64,000 nt of DNA, taken from the NCBI GenBank assembly GCA_900467685.1, contig UBQX01000017.1, positions 1 to 64,000 on the forward strand, in the 5' to 3' direction. Both the position numbers and the translations under genes were made by a program. Origin of the DNA: Hyphomicrobiales bacterium (GTDB taxonomy: Bacteria; Pseudomonadota; Alphaproteobacteria; Rhizobiales; Rhizobiaceae). Below, piece after piece: positions 53,288-63,366 of the stretch. The notes beneath the pieces are model-generated. The model worked only from the letters and a program-made list of their open reading frames with translations, did no database searches and had not been told where the DNA came from. Each line of letters opens with the position of its first letter. The stretch's first letter is position 1.

Positions 53288-53686
53288 TCAGGCGGATTTC
53301 TCGATTTCCTTCAGCGCCGCACTTGCCAGGAAGGCGGAGCGCGTAAGGCCGCGCCGCTTGGCGGCGGCGTCTATGGCGGCCAGTGTACCCGCTTCCATGG
53401 TGATGTTGGCGCGCACTGTGCGTGTATCGTCCCGCACCAGCGGAATGCGAACGAGAAAGGCGCCTCCCTTCAGTTCCTCGCGGACATCGTCACGGGCCAG
53501 AATATCGGTGTGTGAGGACGGCTGAGGCAGCACTTCGTCTTCCGCCCAAAGGCTCAGCGCCTCGATGGCATTGGGCACGATGTCTTCTTCGTCATCCGCA
53601 GCGGAGAAAACGGACGGCAAATCCGGAAAGCTGATACCATAGGCGCTTTCGGGGTCCTTGTGGACGAGGGCGATATACCAGGTCAT
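53288..53686 (-). CDS. hicB: HicB-family antitoxin
   Basis: A 132-residue antitoxin. Residues about 1-55 form the partial RNase H-like HicB fold (YIALVHKDPESAYGISFPDLPSVFSAADDEEDIVPNAIEALSLWAED), and the C-terminal RTVRANITMEAGTLAAIDAAAKRRGLTRSAFLASAALKEI is a ribbon-helix-helix-type DNA-binding domain. It should neutralise HicA and repress the pair. It lies 12 bases downstream of hicA on the same strand. Confidence 0.9.
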   Translation of the reverse strand: MTWYIALVHKDPESAYGISFPDLPSVFSAADDEEDIVPNAIEALSLWAEDEVLPQPSSHTDILARDDVREELKGGAFLVRIPLVRDDTRTVRANITMEAGTLAAIDAAAKRRGLTRSAFLASAALKEIEKSA

Positions 53687-53698
53687 CTCTTCAATTCC

Positions 53699-53881
53699 TC
53701 ACATCCAGCCGGCCTGTTTGGCGATGGCGCGGGCGGTGCCAAGCGGAAGGTCTTTCTTCGGATGTGGCACAATCACGGTTTTGCCATCCTTGCGGAACTT
53801 GTGGTGTGATCCTGCGACCGCAACAAGCTCGAAGCCGTCCGCTTTCAGGCGCTTGATGATCTTGCGTGAGTCCGTTTCCAT
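53699..53881 (-). CDS. hicA: HicA-family toxin (mRNA interferase)
   Basis: A 60-residue double-stranded-RNA-binding-fold toxin. The catalytic histidine is in VAVAGSHHKFRKDGKTVIVPHPKKDLPLGTARAIAKQAGW, the family signature, and all key residues are intact. It cuts mRNA and slows growth when HicB is lost. ATG at 53881 gives the usual family start (METDSRKIIKRL); ATG at 53896 is an alternative with a slightly better spaced GGGG. Toxin first, antitoxin second is the normal hicAB order. Confidence 0.9.
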   Translation of the reverse strand: METDSRKIIKRLKADGFELVAVAGSHHKFRKDGKTVIVPHPKKDLPLGTARAIAKQAGWM

Positions 53882-53895
53882 CGTTGCCCCGATCA

Positions 53896-53913
53896 TGTGT
53901 TAATATATACACA
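53896..53913. promoter_or_regulatory. Promoter/operator candidate of hicAB
   Basis: TGTGT and ACACA arms (5 bases) flank TAATATAT just upstream of hicA. On the minus strand the centre reads TATATT, a good -10 element, so the HicB DNA-binding domain could block the promoter here. Confidence 0.45.
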
Positions 53914-53918
53914 CGGGA

Positions 53919-54203
53919 TCAACCCTTCAACCCCTCGAAGCCTTCCGCCGCCGTGGTGAAGTTCACCTCGGTGACCTCGATATCGGCAATGTCGTGGATC
54001 ACGAACGGGTCTTGTGCACACAGTGCCTCGATCTCCTCGCGCTCGCCGCGGGCGATGATGACGCCGCCAGTGCGGGGGACCTTGCGGCCGGAGGCGAGGA
54101 ATGTCCCGTTCGCGAAGGCAGCTTTAACCCAGTCCATGTGCGCGGACGTATGTTTTTCGGCCTCTTCCAGGGATTTCTTGTAGGTAAGGGATATGATGAA
54201 CAT
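53919..54203 (-). CDS. YciI-family protein
   Basis: A 94-residue ferredoxin-like-fold protein: MFIISLTYKKSLEEAEKHTSAHMDWVKAAFANGTFLASGRKVPRTGGVIIA and DPFVIHDIADIEVTEVNF are YciI landmarks, including the conserved His in SAHMDW region. Its biochemical role is unknown in general. It follows pabC by 3 bases on the minus strand and is likely the last gene of the pepF-pabB-pabC operon. Confidence 0.88.
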   Translation of the reverse strand: MFIISLTYKKSLEEAEKHTSAHMDWVKAAFANGTFLASGRKVPRTGGVIIARGEREEIEALCAQDPFVIHDIADIEVTEVNFTTAAEGFEGLKG

Positions 54204-54206
54204 GGA

Positions 54207-54839
54207 TTATTTCCCTATCAGTTCGGCGCGGATCAGGCCGCGCAGCGAATTGCCGACATAAAGCTTTCTGCCGTTGAGGTCTTCAAGCCGCAGGCGGTGA
54301 TTATAGGCCTTGCGGGCGCAAATGAGTGAGGTGCGCAGGACGCCGGCGAGGCAGCCGGAGGAGATGGGCGGGGTCATCAGGCAGCCGTCGTCGTCCTCGA
54401 CGAAGAGATTGGTGATCGTGCCTTCGGCAAGTTCGCCTCTTTCGTTGAGGAGGATGACTTCGTTGACCTCATCTGCCGGAAACTCGGCGCGGGCCGCCTC
54501 GTAGAGGGCGCGGCGGGTGGTCTTGTGACGGATCAGCGGGTCGGTGGAGGCGGTGCGCGTGGCGGCGATGGCGATGCGCCAGACGGTGTCGTCGGGCTGG
54601 AGGGTGAAGGGGGCGGAGGTGATGGCGATGTTGCCTGTTGGGGAGAGTTCGAGGCGGAGGCGTTGCAGCGAATCCGGCGGGGTTGAGAGATAGGCCGTCA
54701 AGGCCTCGCCCGCCTTGTCAGCGCCGGCAAAGCCGAGCCGTCTCGCTGATGTCTCCAGCCGTTTGAGATGCAAGTTCAGCCGCGCAATGCCGTCTCCGGG
54801 CGTGTAGCGCATCGTCTCGAAGAGCGAGAAATCCATCAT
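54207..54839 (-). CDS. pabC: Aminotransferase class IV, probable 4-amino-4-deoxychorismate lyase
   Basis: A 210-residue PLP enzyme. The PLP lysine is in DPLIRHKTTRRALYEAAR (near residue 105) and the EVILLNERGELAEGTITNLFVEDDDGCLMTPPISSGCLAGVLR segment is a class IV signature. With PabB it makes p-aminobenzoate for folate by releasing pyruvate from aminodeoxychorismate. Its start overlaps the pabB stop in an ATGA arrangement, which argues for this role rather than a branched-chain or D-amino acid aminotransferase. Confidence 0.88.
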   Translation of the reverse strand: MMDFSLFETMRYTPGDGIARLNLHLKRLETSARRLGFAGADKAGEALTAYLSTPPDSLQRLRLELSPTGNIAITSAPFTLQPDDTVWRIAIAATRTASTDPLIRHKTTRRALYEAARAEFPADEVNEVILLNERGELAEGTITNLFVEDDDGCLMTPPISSGCLAGVLRTSLICARKAYNHRLRLEDLNGRKLYVGNSLRGLIRAELIGK

Positions 54840-55999
54840 CGCGCGATCTCCTCGTCGCCAACGGCGAAGCGGGCCTTGAGGAGGGCTTCGGCATATTCAT
54901 CCTCGGCTTTGGAATCGAAGACGATGCCGCCGCCGACGTTGAAGGTGGCCTTGCCGTCTTCAAAGAGCGTGATCGTGCGGATTGCGACGTTGAAGAGCAT
55001 TTCGCCTGATGGCGCGACATGGCCGATGGAGCCGCAATAGGCGCCGCGCGGGGTCTGTTCGATCCGGTGCAGAATCTCCATCGTCCACATTTTCGGCGCG
55101 CCGGTGATCGAGCCGCAGGGGAAGAGGGCGGCGAAGATGTCGGTCAGCGTCGTGTCCGGCAGGAGCCTGGCACGCACATGGCTGACCATCTGGTGCAGCG
55201 TCGGATAGGTCTCGACCTCGAAGAGCTTGGGAACAGAGAGCGTGCCGACTTGCGTGATGCGCGAGATGTCGTTGCGCAGGAGGTCGACGATCATCCGGTT
55301 TTCGGCCTGCGTCTTCTCATCCGCCTTCATGGCCTCGATGATGGCGGCATCTTCTGCTGGCGTCGCTCCGCGCGGAGCGGTGCCCTTCATCGGATGGGTT
55401 TCGATCCAGCCGTCTTTGTCCACCTTGAAGAAGAGCTCGGGCGAGCGCGACAGGATGACCGGGCCGCCGAGATCGACCAGCGCGCCGTATTTCACCGGCT
55501 GGCGTTCGGCGAGCGCGTGGAACGCCTCCAGCGGGTCGCCATGCCATTCGGCGTCGATGGGGAAGGTGAGGTTGCCCTGATAGCTGTCGCCCTTGCGCAG
55601 GTGGTGGTGGAGGATTTCGAAACGGGATTGGTAGGTTTCGAAGTTCCAGCGGGCGCGGGGGGAGGTCAGGAAGGGGAGGTTGGAGCCGACATGGTCCGAA
55701 TCCCTCATCGGGGGCGCAGCATCTGTTGGTCCGTCAAAAACCCCGAAAAGAAGATACGGCACTGCCCCGTTATCGTCCGCCAGCTTTTCGATGCGCGGCT
55801 CGAAGAGGTGACCGGCTTCGTAGGACAGATATCCGGCCAGCCAGTGGCCGGCCTTGTGCGCGGCCTGCAATCGCTCAAGCGCCGGGAAGAAGTCAGCCTT
55901 GCGGTCGACGCGGACGATCTCGCGCGGGTGCGCGAACAGCATCCTCCGATCGGCGGGATCGTCGCGGAAGAGAATAGATGGGGACTGGGGCGCGTTCAT
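54836..55999 (-). CDS. pabB: Aminodeoxychorismate synthase component I
   Basis: A 387-residue chorismate-using enzyme that makes 4-amino-4-deoxychorismate for folate synthesis. The active-site region shows THPMKGTAPRG (the Lys here forms a covalent intermediate in PabB), AENRMIVDLLRNDISRI, GSITGAPKMWTMEILHRIE and VGGGIVFDSKAEDEY. Its start overlaps the pepF stop as TAATG. No PabA-type amidotransferase is encoded here, so ammonia must come from an unlinked subunit. Confidence 0.92.
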   Translation of the reverse strand: MNAPQSPSILFRDDPADRRMLFAHPREIVRVDRKADFFPALERLQAAHKAGHWLAGYLSYEAGHLFEPRIEKLADDNGAVPYLLFGVFDGPTDAAPPMRDSDHVGSNLPFLTSPRARWNFETYQSRFEILHHHLRKGDSYQGNLTFPIDAEWHGDPLEAFHALAERQPVKYGALVDLGGPVILSRSPELFFKVDKDGWIETHPMKGTAPRGATPAEDAAIIEAMKADEKTQAENRMIVDLLRNDISRITQVGTLSVPKLFEVETYPTLHQMVSHVRARLLPDTTLTDIFAALFPCGSITGAPKMWTMEILHRIEQTPRGAYCGSIGHVAPSGEMLFNVAIRTITLFEDGKATFNVGGGIVFDSKAEDEYAEALLKARFAVGDEEIAR

Positions 56000-57861
56000 T
56001 ACGCCTTATCTAAAGCCTCCAGCTCGTCGATCAGCCCTTCGATCATCGACAGTCCCTTGCTCCAGAACGACGGGTCGGAGGCGTCGAGGCCGAAGGGGGC
56101 GAGGAGTTCGGAGTGATGCTTGGTGCCGCCGGCCTTGAGCAGCGCGAAATACTTGTCCTGGAAGCCTTCCGCCGCGTTCTGGTAGACGGCGTAGAGCGAG
56201 TTGACGAGGCAATCGCCGAAGGCATAGGCATAGACATAGAAGGGCGAGTGGATGAAGTGGGGGATATAGGACCAATAGGTCTCGTAGCCGCCACCGGAAA
56301 GGTCGATGGCCGGGCCGAGGCTTTCGGCCTGAACCGACATCCAGAGTTCGCCGATCTGGTCGGAGGTCAGCTCGCCCTCTTTCCGCGCCGTGTGGACTTT
56401 GCGCTCGAATTCGTAGAAGGCGATCTGGCGCACGACCGTGTTGATCATGTCCTCGACCTTCTGGGCGAGCATGGCCTTGCGCTCGCGCTTGTCCTTCGTC
56501 TTGTCGAGCAGGGCGCGGAAGGTCAGCATTTCGCCGAAGACGGAAGCCGTTTCGGCGAGCGTCAGCGGGGTTGAGCACATCAGCGCGCCCTGGCCGCCAG
56601 CCAGAACCTGATGCACGCCGTGGCCGAGCTCATGCGCCAGCGTCATCACGTCGCGCGGCTTGCCCATGTAGTTGACGAGGACGTAAGGGTGCGCGGAGGG
56701 GACGGTCGGATGCGCGAAGGCACCCGGGGCCTTGCCGGGGCGGACAGGGGCGTCGATCCAGTTGCGGTCGAAGAAGGTCCTGGCGATGCCGGCCATGTCA
56801 GGCGAGAAAGCGCCATAGGCGGAAAGCACGGTCTCGCGGGCCTCGTCCCACGAGATCGTCGCGTCCGGGGTTTCCGGCAACGGCGCGTTGCGGTCCCAGA
56901 ACTGCATCTTGTCCATGCCGAGCCACTTCGCCTTCATCGCGTAATAGCGGTGCGAGAGACGGGGGTAGGCGTCTTTCACGGCGGCGGCGAGTGCATCGAC
57001 CACTTCGCGTTCGACGCGGTTCGCCAGATGGCGGCTACCGGCAATGTCCTCGAACTTGTGCCAGCGGTCGGAGATTTCCTTGTCCTTCGCCAGCGTGTTG
57101 GTGATCAGCGTGAAGGTGCGGATGTTGGCTGCGAAGGTTGCGGCGAGCGCCTTGGCGGCACTTTCGCGTTTCTTCGGGTCGGCGCTCTGCAGGAGGCTCA
57201 GCGTGGCCTCAAGGCCGAGCGTTTCGCCATCGACCTCAAAGGTCAGCGTTGCCATGGTTTCGTCGAAGAGACGGTTGAAGGCCGCAGCACCGGTCATCGA
57301 CTTTTCCATGAAGAGCTGTTCGATGCGGTCTTCCAGCTGGTGCGGCTTTTCCTTGCGCAGGTCGCGGATCCACGGCGCGTAGTGAGCGGCGAGCGGGTCA
57401 TTCGAGATTGCCGTTTCGATGACGGCGTCGTCGATGCGGTTCAGTTCCAGCGTGAAGAACAGCAGATGGCTGCCGAGATCGGTGAGCTTGGCCTGCACGT
57501 CGCCATAGAGCTTGCCATTGGCCGGATCGGCGGTGTTGGAGAAATAGGTGAGGCCTGCGAAGGAGGCGATGCGGCCGAGGATATCGTCCAGCGCATCATA
57601 GTCGCGGATGGCGGCGCCAAGGCCGTCATCGCCGGATTTCGTGGCGGCGTCCGCCAGCTTGTCCTTCCAGCGGCTCTCGAAGGCAATGGAGTCCGCTGTT
57701 GCCTTTTCGAGGGCGGCCTTGAATTCCGGGCTGTCCTTCGATGGGAAGAGGTCGGTGAGGTTCCAGGAAGGCAGGTCGCCCAGCTCCGGCTTGATCGCGG
57801 CGCCCGTCGTTGCGCTCATTGAAACGAGTTTGCCCGCGAGGTCGAAGGTCCGGTTCAGCAT
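55999..57861 (-). CDS. pepF: Oligoendopeptidase F-like metallopeptidase (family M3)
   Basis: A 620-residue zinc peptidase that cuts short peptides in the cytoplasm. The zinc site is HELGH at residues 410-414, with the third ligand probably Glu437 in LTLAETASVFGE. SGGGYETYWSYIPHFIHSPFYVYAYAFGDCLVNSLY near residue 530 is the conserved substrate-side region of PepF enzymes. GGGAG lies 9 bases before the ATG; ATG at 57819 is a second choice. It begins an operon with pabB, pabC and the YciI gene. Confidence 0.92.
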   Translation of the reverse strand: MLNRTFDLAGKLVSMSATTGAAIKPELGDLPSWNLTDLFPSKDSPEFKAALEKATADSIAFESRWKDKLADAATKSGDDGLGAAIRDYDALDDILGRIASFAGLTYFSNTADPANGKLYGDVQAKLTDLGSHLLFFTLELNRIDDAVIETAISNDPLAAHYAPWIRDLRKEKPHQLEDRIEQLFMEKSMTGAAAFNRLFDETMATLTFEVDGETLGLEATLSLLQSADPKKRESAAKALAATFAANIRTFTLITNTLAKDKEISDRWHKFEDIAGSRHLANRVEREVVDALAAAVKDAYPRLSHRYYAMKAKWLGMDKMQFWDRNAPLPETPDATISWDEARETVLSAYGAFSPDMAGIARTFFDRNWIDAPVRPGKAPGAFAHPTVPSAHPYVLVNYMGKPRDVMTLAHELGHGVHQVLAGGQGALMCSTPLTLAETASVFGEMLTFRALLDKTKDKRERKAMLAQKVEDMINTVVRQIAFYEFERKVHTARKEGELTSDQIGELWMSVQAESLGPAIDLSGGGYETYWSYIPHFIHSPFYVYAYAFGDCLVNSLYAVYQNAAEGFQDKYFALLKAGGTKHHSELLAPFGLDASDPSFWSKGLSMIEGLIDELEALDKA

Positions 57862-58022
57862 GTCGCTGCTCTCCCTTTGTCATGTGTCAATACGCCGATT
57901 GAATGCGTTGCGGATCGATAAAATGCAAGCATTTCCGAAAATGGGGTGTTTAGGGGTGCTGTGCCAAGGTGAGGCGACGAAAAAAGCAACGTGCTGACAA
58001 ACTGCACGAAGGGAGATTGTCC

Positions 58023-59570
<1,548 letters not shown>

Positions 59571-59588
59571 GATTAACTAGCCCCTCCA

Positions 59589-59620
59589 GAATCCGGTCGA
59601 AAGGCCGGGTTCTTCGTTTC
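59589..59620 (+). terminator. Terminator after the sigma-54 activator gene
   Basis: GAATCCGG pairs with CCGGGTTC (one G-T pair), then TTCGTTTCC. It starts 18 bases after the stop codon. Confidence 0.65.
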
Positions 59621-59822
59621 CATTTGACGAATTTTTCACTATATAACTATCGCCGTGTTGACTGTGGCGTTTCTGCCATCGTCTCACCGCATTTGCATCT
59701 CATGTGGGATGCGAGGGAAATTCGCTTTTGATGGGGACGTGCATTTGTCGGTCATTTCAGATGCCAAAGGGCGGATGCGCTGGGCTGCGCCCTTGCGGTC
59801 TGTGACGTCAGGAATGCGGAAG

Positions 59823-61559
59823 ATGGCCGTTCGCGGCATCGCAGCCTTGACCCTGGCTGTTGGCCTCACTGCGGCTGTCGCAGGGGCAGCACAAGCGGAA
59901 ACCCGCTCCCTCAAGCTCTATTTCGTCCATACCGGCGAACGCGCAACGATCACCTTCAAGCGTAACGGCAAGTTTGATGCCGATGGGCTTGCGAAGCTCA
60001 ACCGCTTCCTGCGCGACTGGCGTCGCAATGAACCGACCAAGATGGATCCGCGTCTCTTCGACCTCATCTGGTCGGTTTATCAGAAAAGCGGATCGAGCGA
60101 TTATATCAACGTTCTCTGCGGCTATCGCGCGCCCGGTACCAACGAGATGCTGCGCAACCGCTCGCGCCACACCGGTGTTGCGAAGGAAAGCCAGCATATT
60201 CTCGGCAAGGCGATGGATTTCTACATCCCCGGAGTTCCGCTGGAACGGCTGCGGGAAATCGGCCTGAAGCTGCAGATGGGCGGCGTCGGCTATTATCCAA
60301 CCTCTGGCTCGCCTTTCGTGCATATGGATGTCGGCGGCGTCCGTGCATGGCCGCGCGCTTCTCGCGAGACGCTGGTGCGCCTGTTCCCGGACGGCAAGAC
60401 GATCCACATTCCGCCGGATGGCAAGCCGCTGCCGGGCTATGAAGCCGCCATGGCGGATTACAAGCGCCGTCTGGGCTCCAATAATATCGAGATTGCCTCT
60501 TCCGGTGGTGGCCGCAAGAACCTCTTCCAGATGCTGTTTGGCGGCGGTGGTGACGAGGACGAAAGCCCCGAGGCCATTGCGGATACTGCGCCCGCCAAGG
60601 CGCAGCCGCCGAAGGCCGCACCGGCCGTTGCCGCACCGCCTGTCCAGGTCGCGACTGCCGAACCTGCGCCGCAGCCCAAGCAGACATTCATCGAAAATCT
60701 TCCCGGGACGACCGTTGCCAATGCGCCGGTTCCGAATGTTCGCCCGTCTGTGGCCGGGCAGAATGCCGATCTTGAAACGGCGCTTGTTTCGCCGGCCAGA
60801 AGCTCCGCGAGCGCCGCAATGGCCTCCGTCCTGCAGCCGCCGGATGCCGGCAATGGCGATTATGCAGATCTCGGCGACTACAAGATCCCCGTTCCGCAGC
60901 TGCTGGGCGAGCGCAAGCAGCCGGGCGAGGCCGAGCTGGCGGCAGTTCCGCTGCCCGGCATGCGGCCGGACTATCAGGTGGCCTCGGCGGCGCCTGACCT
61001 GGCTGTGACGCCGTCTGCCGTGCCGATGCCTGCGCCGCAGGCAGCCGATGCCGGCGGTAACGCGCCGAAGCCGACGAACGCTCCCGGAAACGGCAGCGAC
61101 GAGATTGCTGCGATGATCCGGCGCATGTCCGGCGATGATGCTGCCGCGCCTGCCGCCGCTACGCCTTTAGCCAGGCCGCAGCAGGTGGCTTTGGCCGAAC
61201 CCTCCGCAGCTGCCAACAAGCAACTGACCCGTTCCCTGAAGGCTGATATCCGCCCGGCGCTGACCGAGGCCTATCAGCCGAAAAAGGGTGCTCGCCCGAA
61301 CAAGACCGATGCGATCGCCGCACTGCGTGGCTCCCATTCGCAACCGGCTCAGCTGACCGGCGAGATGATCGAGAAGTGGGCACTGGCCGCCAACAACGCG
61401 CAGATTGTTGCACCGAAGCCGGCGGAGGGTGCGAATGCTCGGGATCGCGATGCGGACGCAAAGCCTGCGGCAGTCGCCAGCAGCCAGGCTGACACTGCGG
61501 GAGCGAGGTTCGATCCCGCCCGGTTCTCGGGAGCGGCGCCTGTGGCAAAGTCGCAGTAA
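59823..61559 (+). CDS. DUF882 (M15-like, YcbK) exported protein with long disordered tail
   Basis: A 578-residue exported protein. A signal peptide (residues about 1-25, ending AQA) precedes the DUF882 domain (residues 30-215) with zinc-site motifs SQHILGKAMDFYIPG (His and Asp) and FVHMDVGGVR (His), and NVLCGYRAPGTNEMLRNRSRHTG before them. DUF882 proteins resemble D-Ala peptidases and act on the cell wall. Residues 240-578 are Ala/Pro-rich, without an evident fold. ATG at 59823 has AGGA 9 bases upstream; ATG at 59814 is an alternative. Confidence 0.86.
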   Translation: MAVRGIAALTLAVGLTAAVAGAAQAETRSLKLYFVHTGERATITFKRNGKFDADGLAKLNRFLRDWRRNEPTKMDPRLFDLIWSVYQKSGSSDYINVLCGYRAPGTNEMLRNRSRHTGVAKESQHILGKAMDFYIPGVPLERLREIGLKLQMGGVGYYPTSGSPFVHMDVGGVRAWPRASRETLVRLFPDGKTIHIPPDGKPLPGYEAAMADYKRRLGSNNIEIASSGGGRKNLFQMLFGGGGDEDESPEAIADTAPAKAQPPKAAPAVAAPPVQVATAEPAPQPKQTFIENLPGTTVANAPVPNVRPSVAGQNADLETALVSPARSSASAAMASVLQPPDAGNGDYADLGDYKIPVPQLLGERKQPGEAELAAVPLPGMRPDYQVASAAPDLAVTPSAVPMPAPQAADAGGNAPKPTNAPGNGSDEIAAMIRRMSGDDAAAPAAATPLARPQQVALAEPSAAANKQLTRSLKADIRPALTEAYQPKKGARPNKTDAIAALRGSHSQPAQLTGEMIEKWALAANNAQIVAPKPAEGANARDRDADAKPAAVASSQADTAGARFDPARFSGAAPVAKSQ

Positions 61560-61589
61560 TAGGCGATCGACCAAGTATTCCGGAACCGC

Positions 61590-61620
61590 AAAAAAAGGCC
61601 CGCATCGAGCGGGCCTTTTG
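61590..61620. terminator. Bidirectional terminator between the DUF882 gene and gapR
   Basis: GGCCCGC pairs with GCGGGCC around ATCGA; A-runs on the left and T-runs on the right also pair, so it can end transcription in both directions for the two convergent genes. Confidence 0.85.
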
Positions 61621-61647
61621 CGTAAGCGGGTTGCCGTGATTGACGGC

Positions 61648-61905
61648 TTATTCCATGCCGAGAGCAGCCATGTAGGTCTGCAGGATCGTTTCTTCCTCGA
61701 TGCGCTCGTTGGCGTCCTTTTTGCGGAGGCGAACGATCGTGCGCATGGCCTTCGTGTCGTAGCCGCGGCCCTTGGCTTCGCCGTAGACGTCCTTGATGTC
61801 GTCGCTGATCGAGGCCTTTTCCTCTTCGAGGCGCTCGATGCGCTCGATGAGTTGGCGCAGTTCTGCGGCGGCGACGTTTTCGACGGCTTTGGTTTCTTCT
61901 TCCAT
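61648..61905 (-). CDS. gapR: GapR-family nucleoid protein (DUF2312)
   Basis: An 85-residue DNA-binding protein. The coiled-coil [69 protein letters not shown] matches DUF2312/GapR. In Caulobacter GapR binds overtwisted AT-rich DNA ahead of moving polymerases and helps replication. ATG at 61905 follows GGAG by 6 bases; longer frames start inside the upstream gap. It is normally essential in Caulobacter. It ends in a bidirectional terminator. Confidence 0.92.
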   Translation of the reverse strand: MEEETKAVENVAAAELRQLIERIERLEEEKASISDDIKDVYGEAKGRGYDTKAMRTIVRLRKKDANERIEEETILQTYMAALGME

Positions 61906-62086
61906 GTCATGCTCCTGCATTGGCCACGGCCGCATGAGGTCGGGCTTGGGGTCGGTGGGGCAGGCAAATTTGCCCGCCGAGGGATGCGGTGACGTGCCGC
62001 GAAGGTCGTTCGAGGTCAAGGGGAATGTTGCGGTTCTCCGCGTTATTCTTTCGACCGCGGCTGGATCTCATATCGCGGGGGGCGGA

Positions 62087-62392
62087 TCAGTCTTTCGGCC
62101 GGTTGACTTCAAAGGCGGCCTGCTGTTCGGGGCTTGCCTCGCGCTGGTTGAGCTTCTTCCACGCGTCATAGGGCATGCCATAGACGGCTTCGCGGGACTC
62201 GTCCTTCGTCACCGGCAGGCCGGCGTGGTTGGCCGCTTCGAGATACCAGTTGGACAGGCAGTTGCGGCAGAAGCCGGCCAGATTCATCAGGTCGATGTTC
62301 TGCACGTCCGGGCGATGCTGTAGGTGGGAAACGAGGCGGCGAAATGCTGCGGCCTCGAGTTCGGTTTGCTGTTCTTTGGTCAGTTCGGCCAT
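62087..62392 (-). CDS. DUF1244 protein
   Basis: A 101-residue cytoplasmic protein conserved in proteobacteria. The core FRRLVSHLQHRPDVQNIDLMNLAGFCRNCLSNWYLEAA and GMPYDAWKKLNQREASPEQQAAFE are DUF1244 signatures; the Cys-x-x-Cys pair in FCRNCLS could bind metal or be redox active. No function is assigned in general. ATG at 62392 has GGAG 7 bases upstream. It sits 23 bases before the N-formylglutamate amidohydrolase gene's stop on the same strand. Confidence 0.9.
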   Translation of the reverse strand: MAELTKEQQTELEAAAFRRLVSHLQHRPDVQNIDLMNLAGFCRNCLSNWYLEAANHAGLPVTKDESREAVYGMPYDAWKKLNQREASPEQQAAFEVNRPKD

Positions 62393-62415
62393 GGGCGTCT
62401 CCTTCCTTTTCTGAT

Positions 62416-63204
62416 TTACTCGTATGCACCGGTACGAGACGGGAAGATCCGGTACTCGTGCAGGTCCGGCATGGCGTTCATTTCGGTGAAGATCGGAGCA
62501 AGCACGCCGGCCCATTCATCGACGCCGCGCCGGTCGCCGATCAGGTCCTGGCGAACCTCCAGCAGGACATGCGGGATGCCGTTGCGCATGCAATGCCGGT
62601 ACATCGTATCGCCTTTCAGCGCGCCATCATAGGGCTCGTTATCGCCGGTCACATAACCCCGATCCTCAAGCGCGCGGATAAGGGGGTGCACCGCGCGGTG
62701 GTCGGTGTCCCAGAGGACGCCGGCCTGCCAAGGCCGCCTGAAGCCCTTCCAATAGGGCGTGAAGGAATGCAGCGAGATGACGAGCGGCGCCTTGCCGGCC
62801 GCCATCGCCACCTCGGCAATCGCCTTGTCGACGGCCATGTGATAGGGGCGGTGCCAGGTTTCGATGCGGCGGCGGCGCTCGGCGGGGCTTAACGGATGAT
62901 TTGCCGGGATGATCGCGCCGTCGGACAATTTCATGATCAGCGTCGGGTCGTCCTCGCCGCGATTGGGGTCGATGAGGAGGCGCGAGAAGCAGGAGAGCAC
63001 GGCTGGCGCGTCCAGCATGGCGGCAAGACGCTCGGTCAGCGGCTCGATCCCGATATCGTAGGCGATGTGGCGGCCGAATGCTTCCTTTGGCAGGCCGAGT
63101 GCGTCATAGTCGGCCGGAACATGATTCGTGGCGTGATCGGCAATGATCAGGAGCCCGGCGGCGGAATTTCCGCCGATCCTTCGGTAGGCCTGGTGTTGAG
63201 TCAT
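62416..63204 (-). CDS. N-formylglutamate amidohydrolase family protein (second copy)
   Basis: A 262-residue metal hydrolase of the same superfamily as 24372-25259 but only distantly alike. Landmarks are LLIIADHATNHVP (near residue 18), HIAYDIGIEPLTERLA, FSRLLIDPNRGEDDPTLI and LVISLHSFTPYWKG (near 147-160), EVRQDLIGD near 226. The substrate may be a formyl- or acyl-amino acid; no hut genes are adjacent. Likely the first gene of a unit with DUF1244 downstream. Confidence 0.88.
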   Translation of the reverse strand: MTQHQAYRRIGGNSAAGLLIIADHATNHVPADYDALGLPKEAFGRHIAYDIGIEPLTERLAAMLDAPAVLSCFSRLLIDPNRGEDDPTLIMKLSDGAIIPANHPLSPAERRRRIETWHRPYHMAVDKAIAEVAMAAGKAPLVISLHSFTPYWKGFRRPWQAGVLWDTDHRAVHPLIRALEDRGYVTGDNEPYDGALKGDTMYRHCMRNGIPHVLLEVRQDLIGDRRGVDEWAGVLAPIFTEMNAMPDLHEYRIFPSRTGAYE

Positions 63205-63366
63205 GAAGCGCCCGTGACCGGTATTGCAAGATTGTCATTTTATCGACAATGAGTGATGGCATGGCAAGGAGTGTGGTTCAAGGCCAGAAATGGCACTTCG
63301 ACTTCGGCGCGCTTTCTCAACCGGACGCGATACTAATCGATTGAAACTCTCATTGACATTCGGGCT

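Noticed and set aside
59625..59655. Sigma-70 promoter before the DUF882 gene (TTGACG...TATATA)
   Set aside because: The spacing is about 10 bases, far too short, and no alternative -10 fits.
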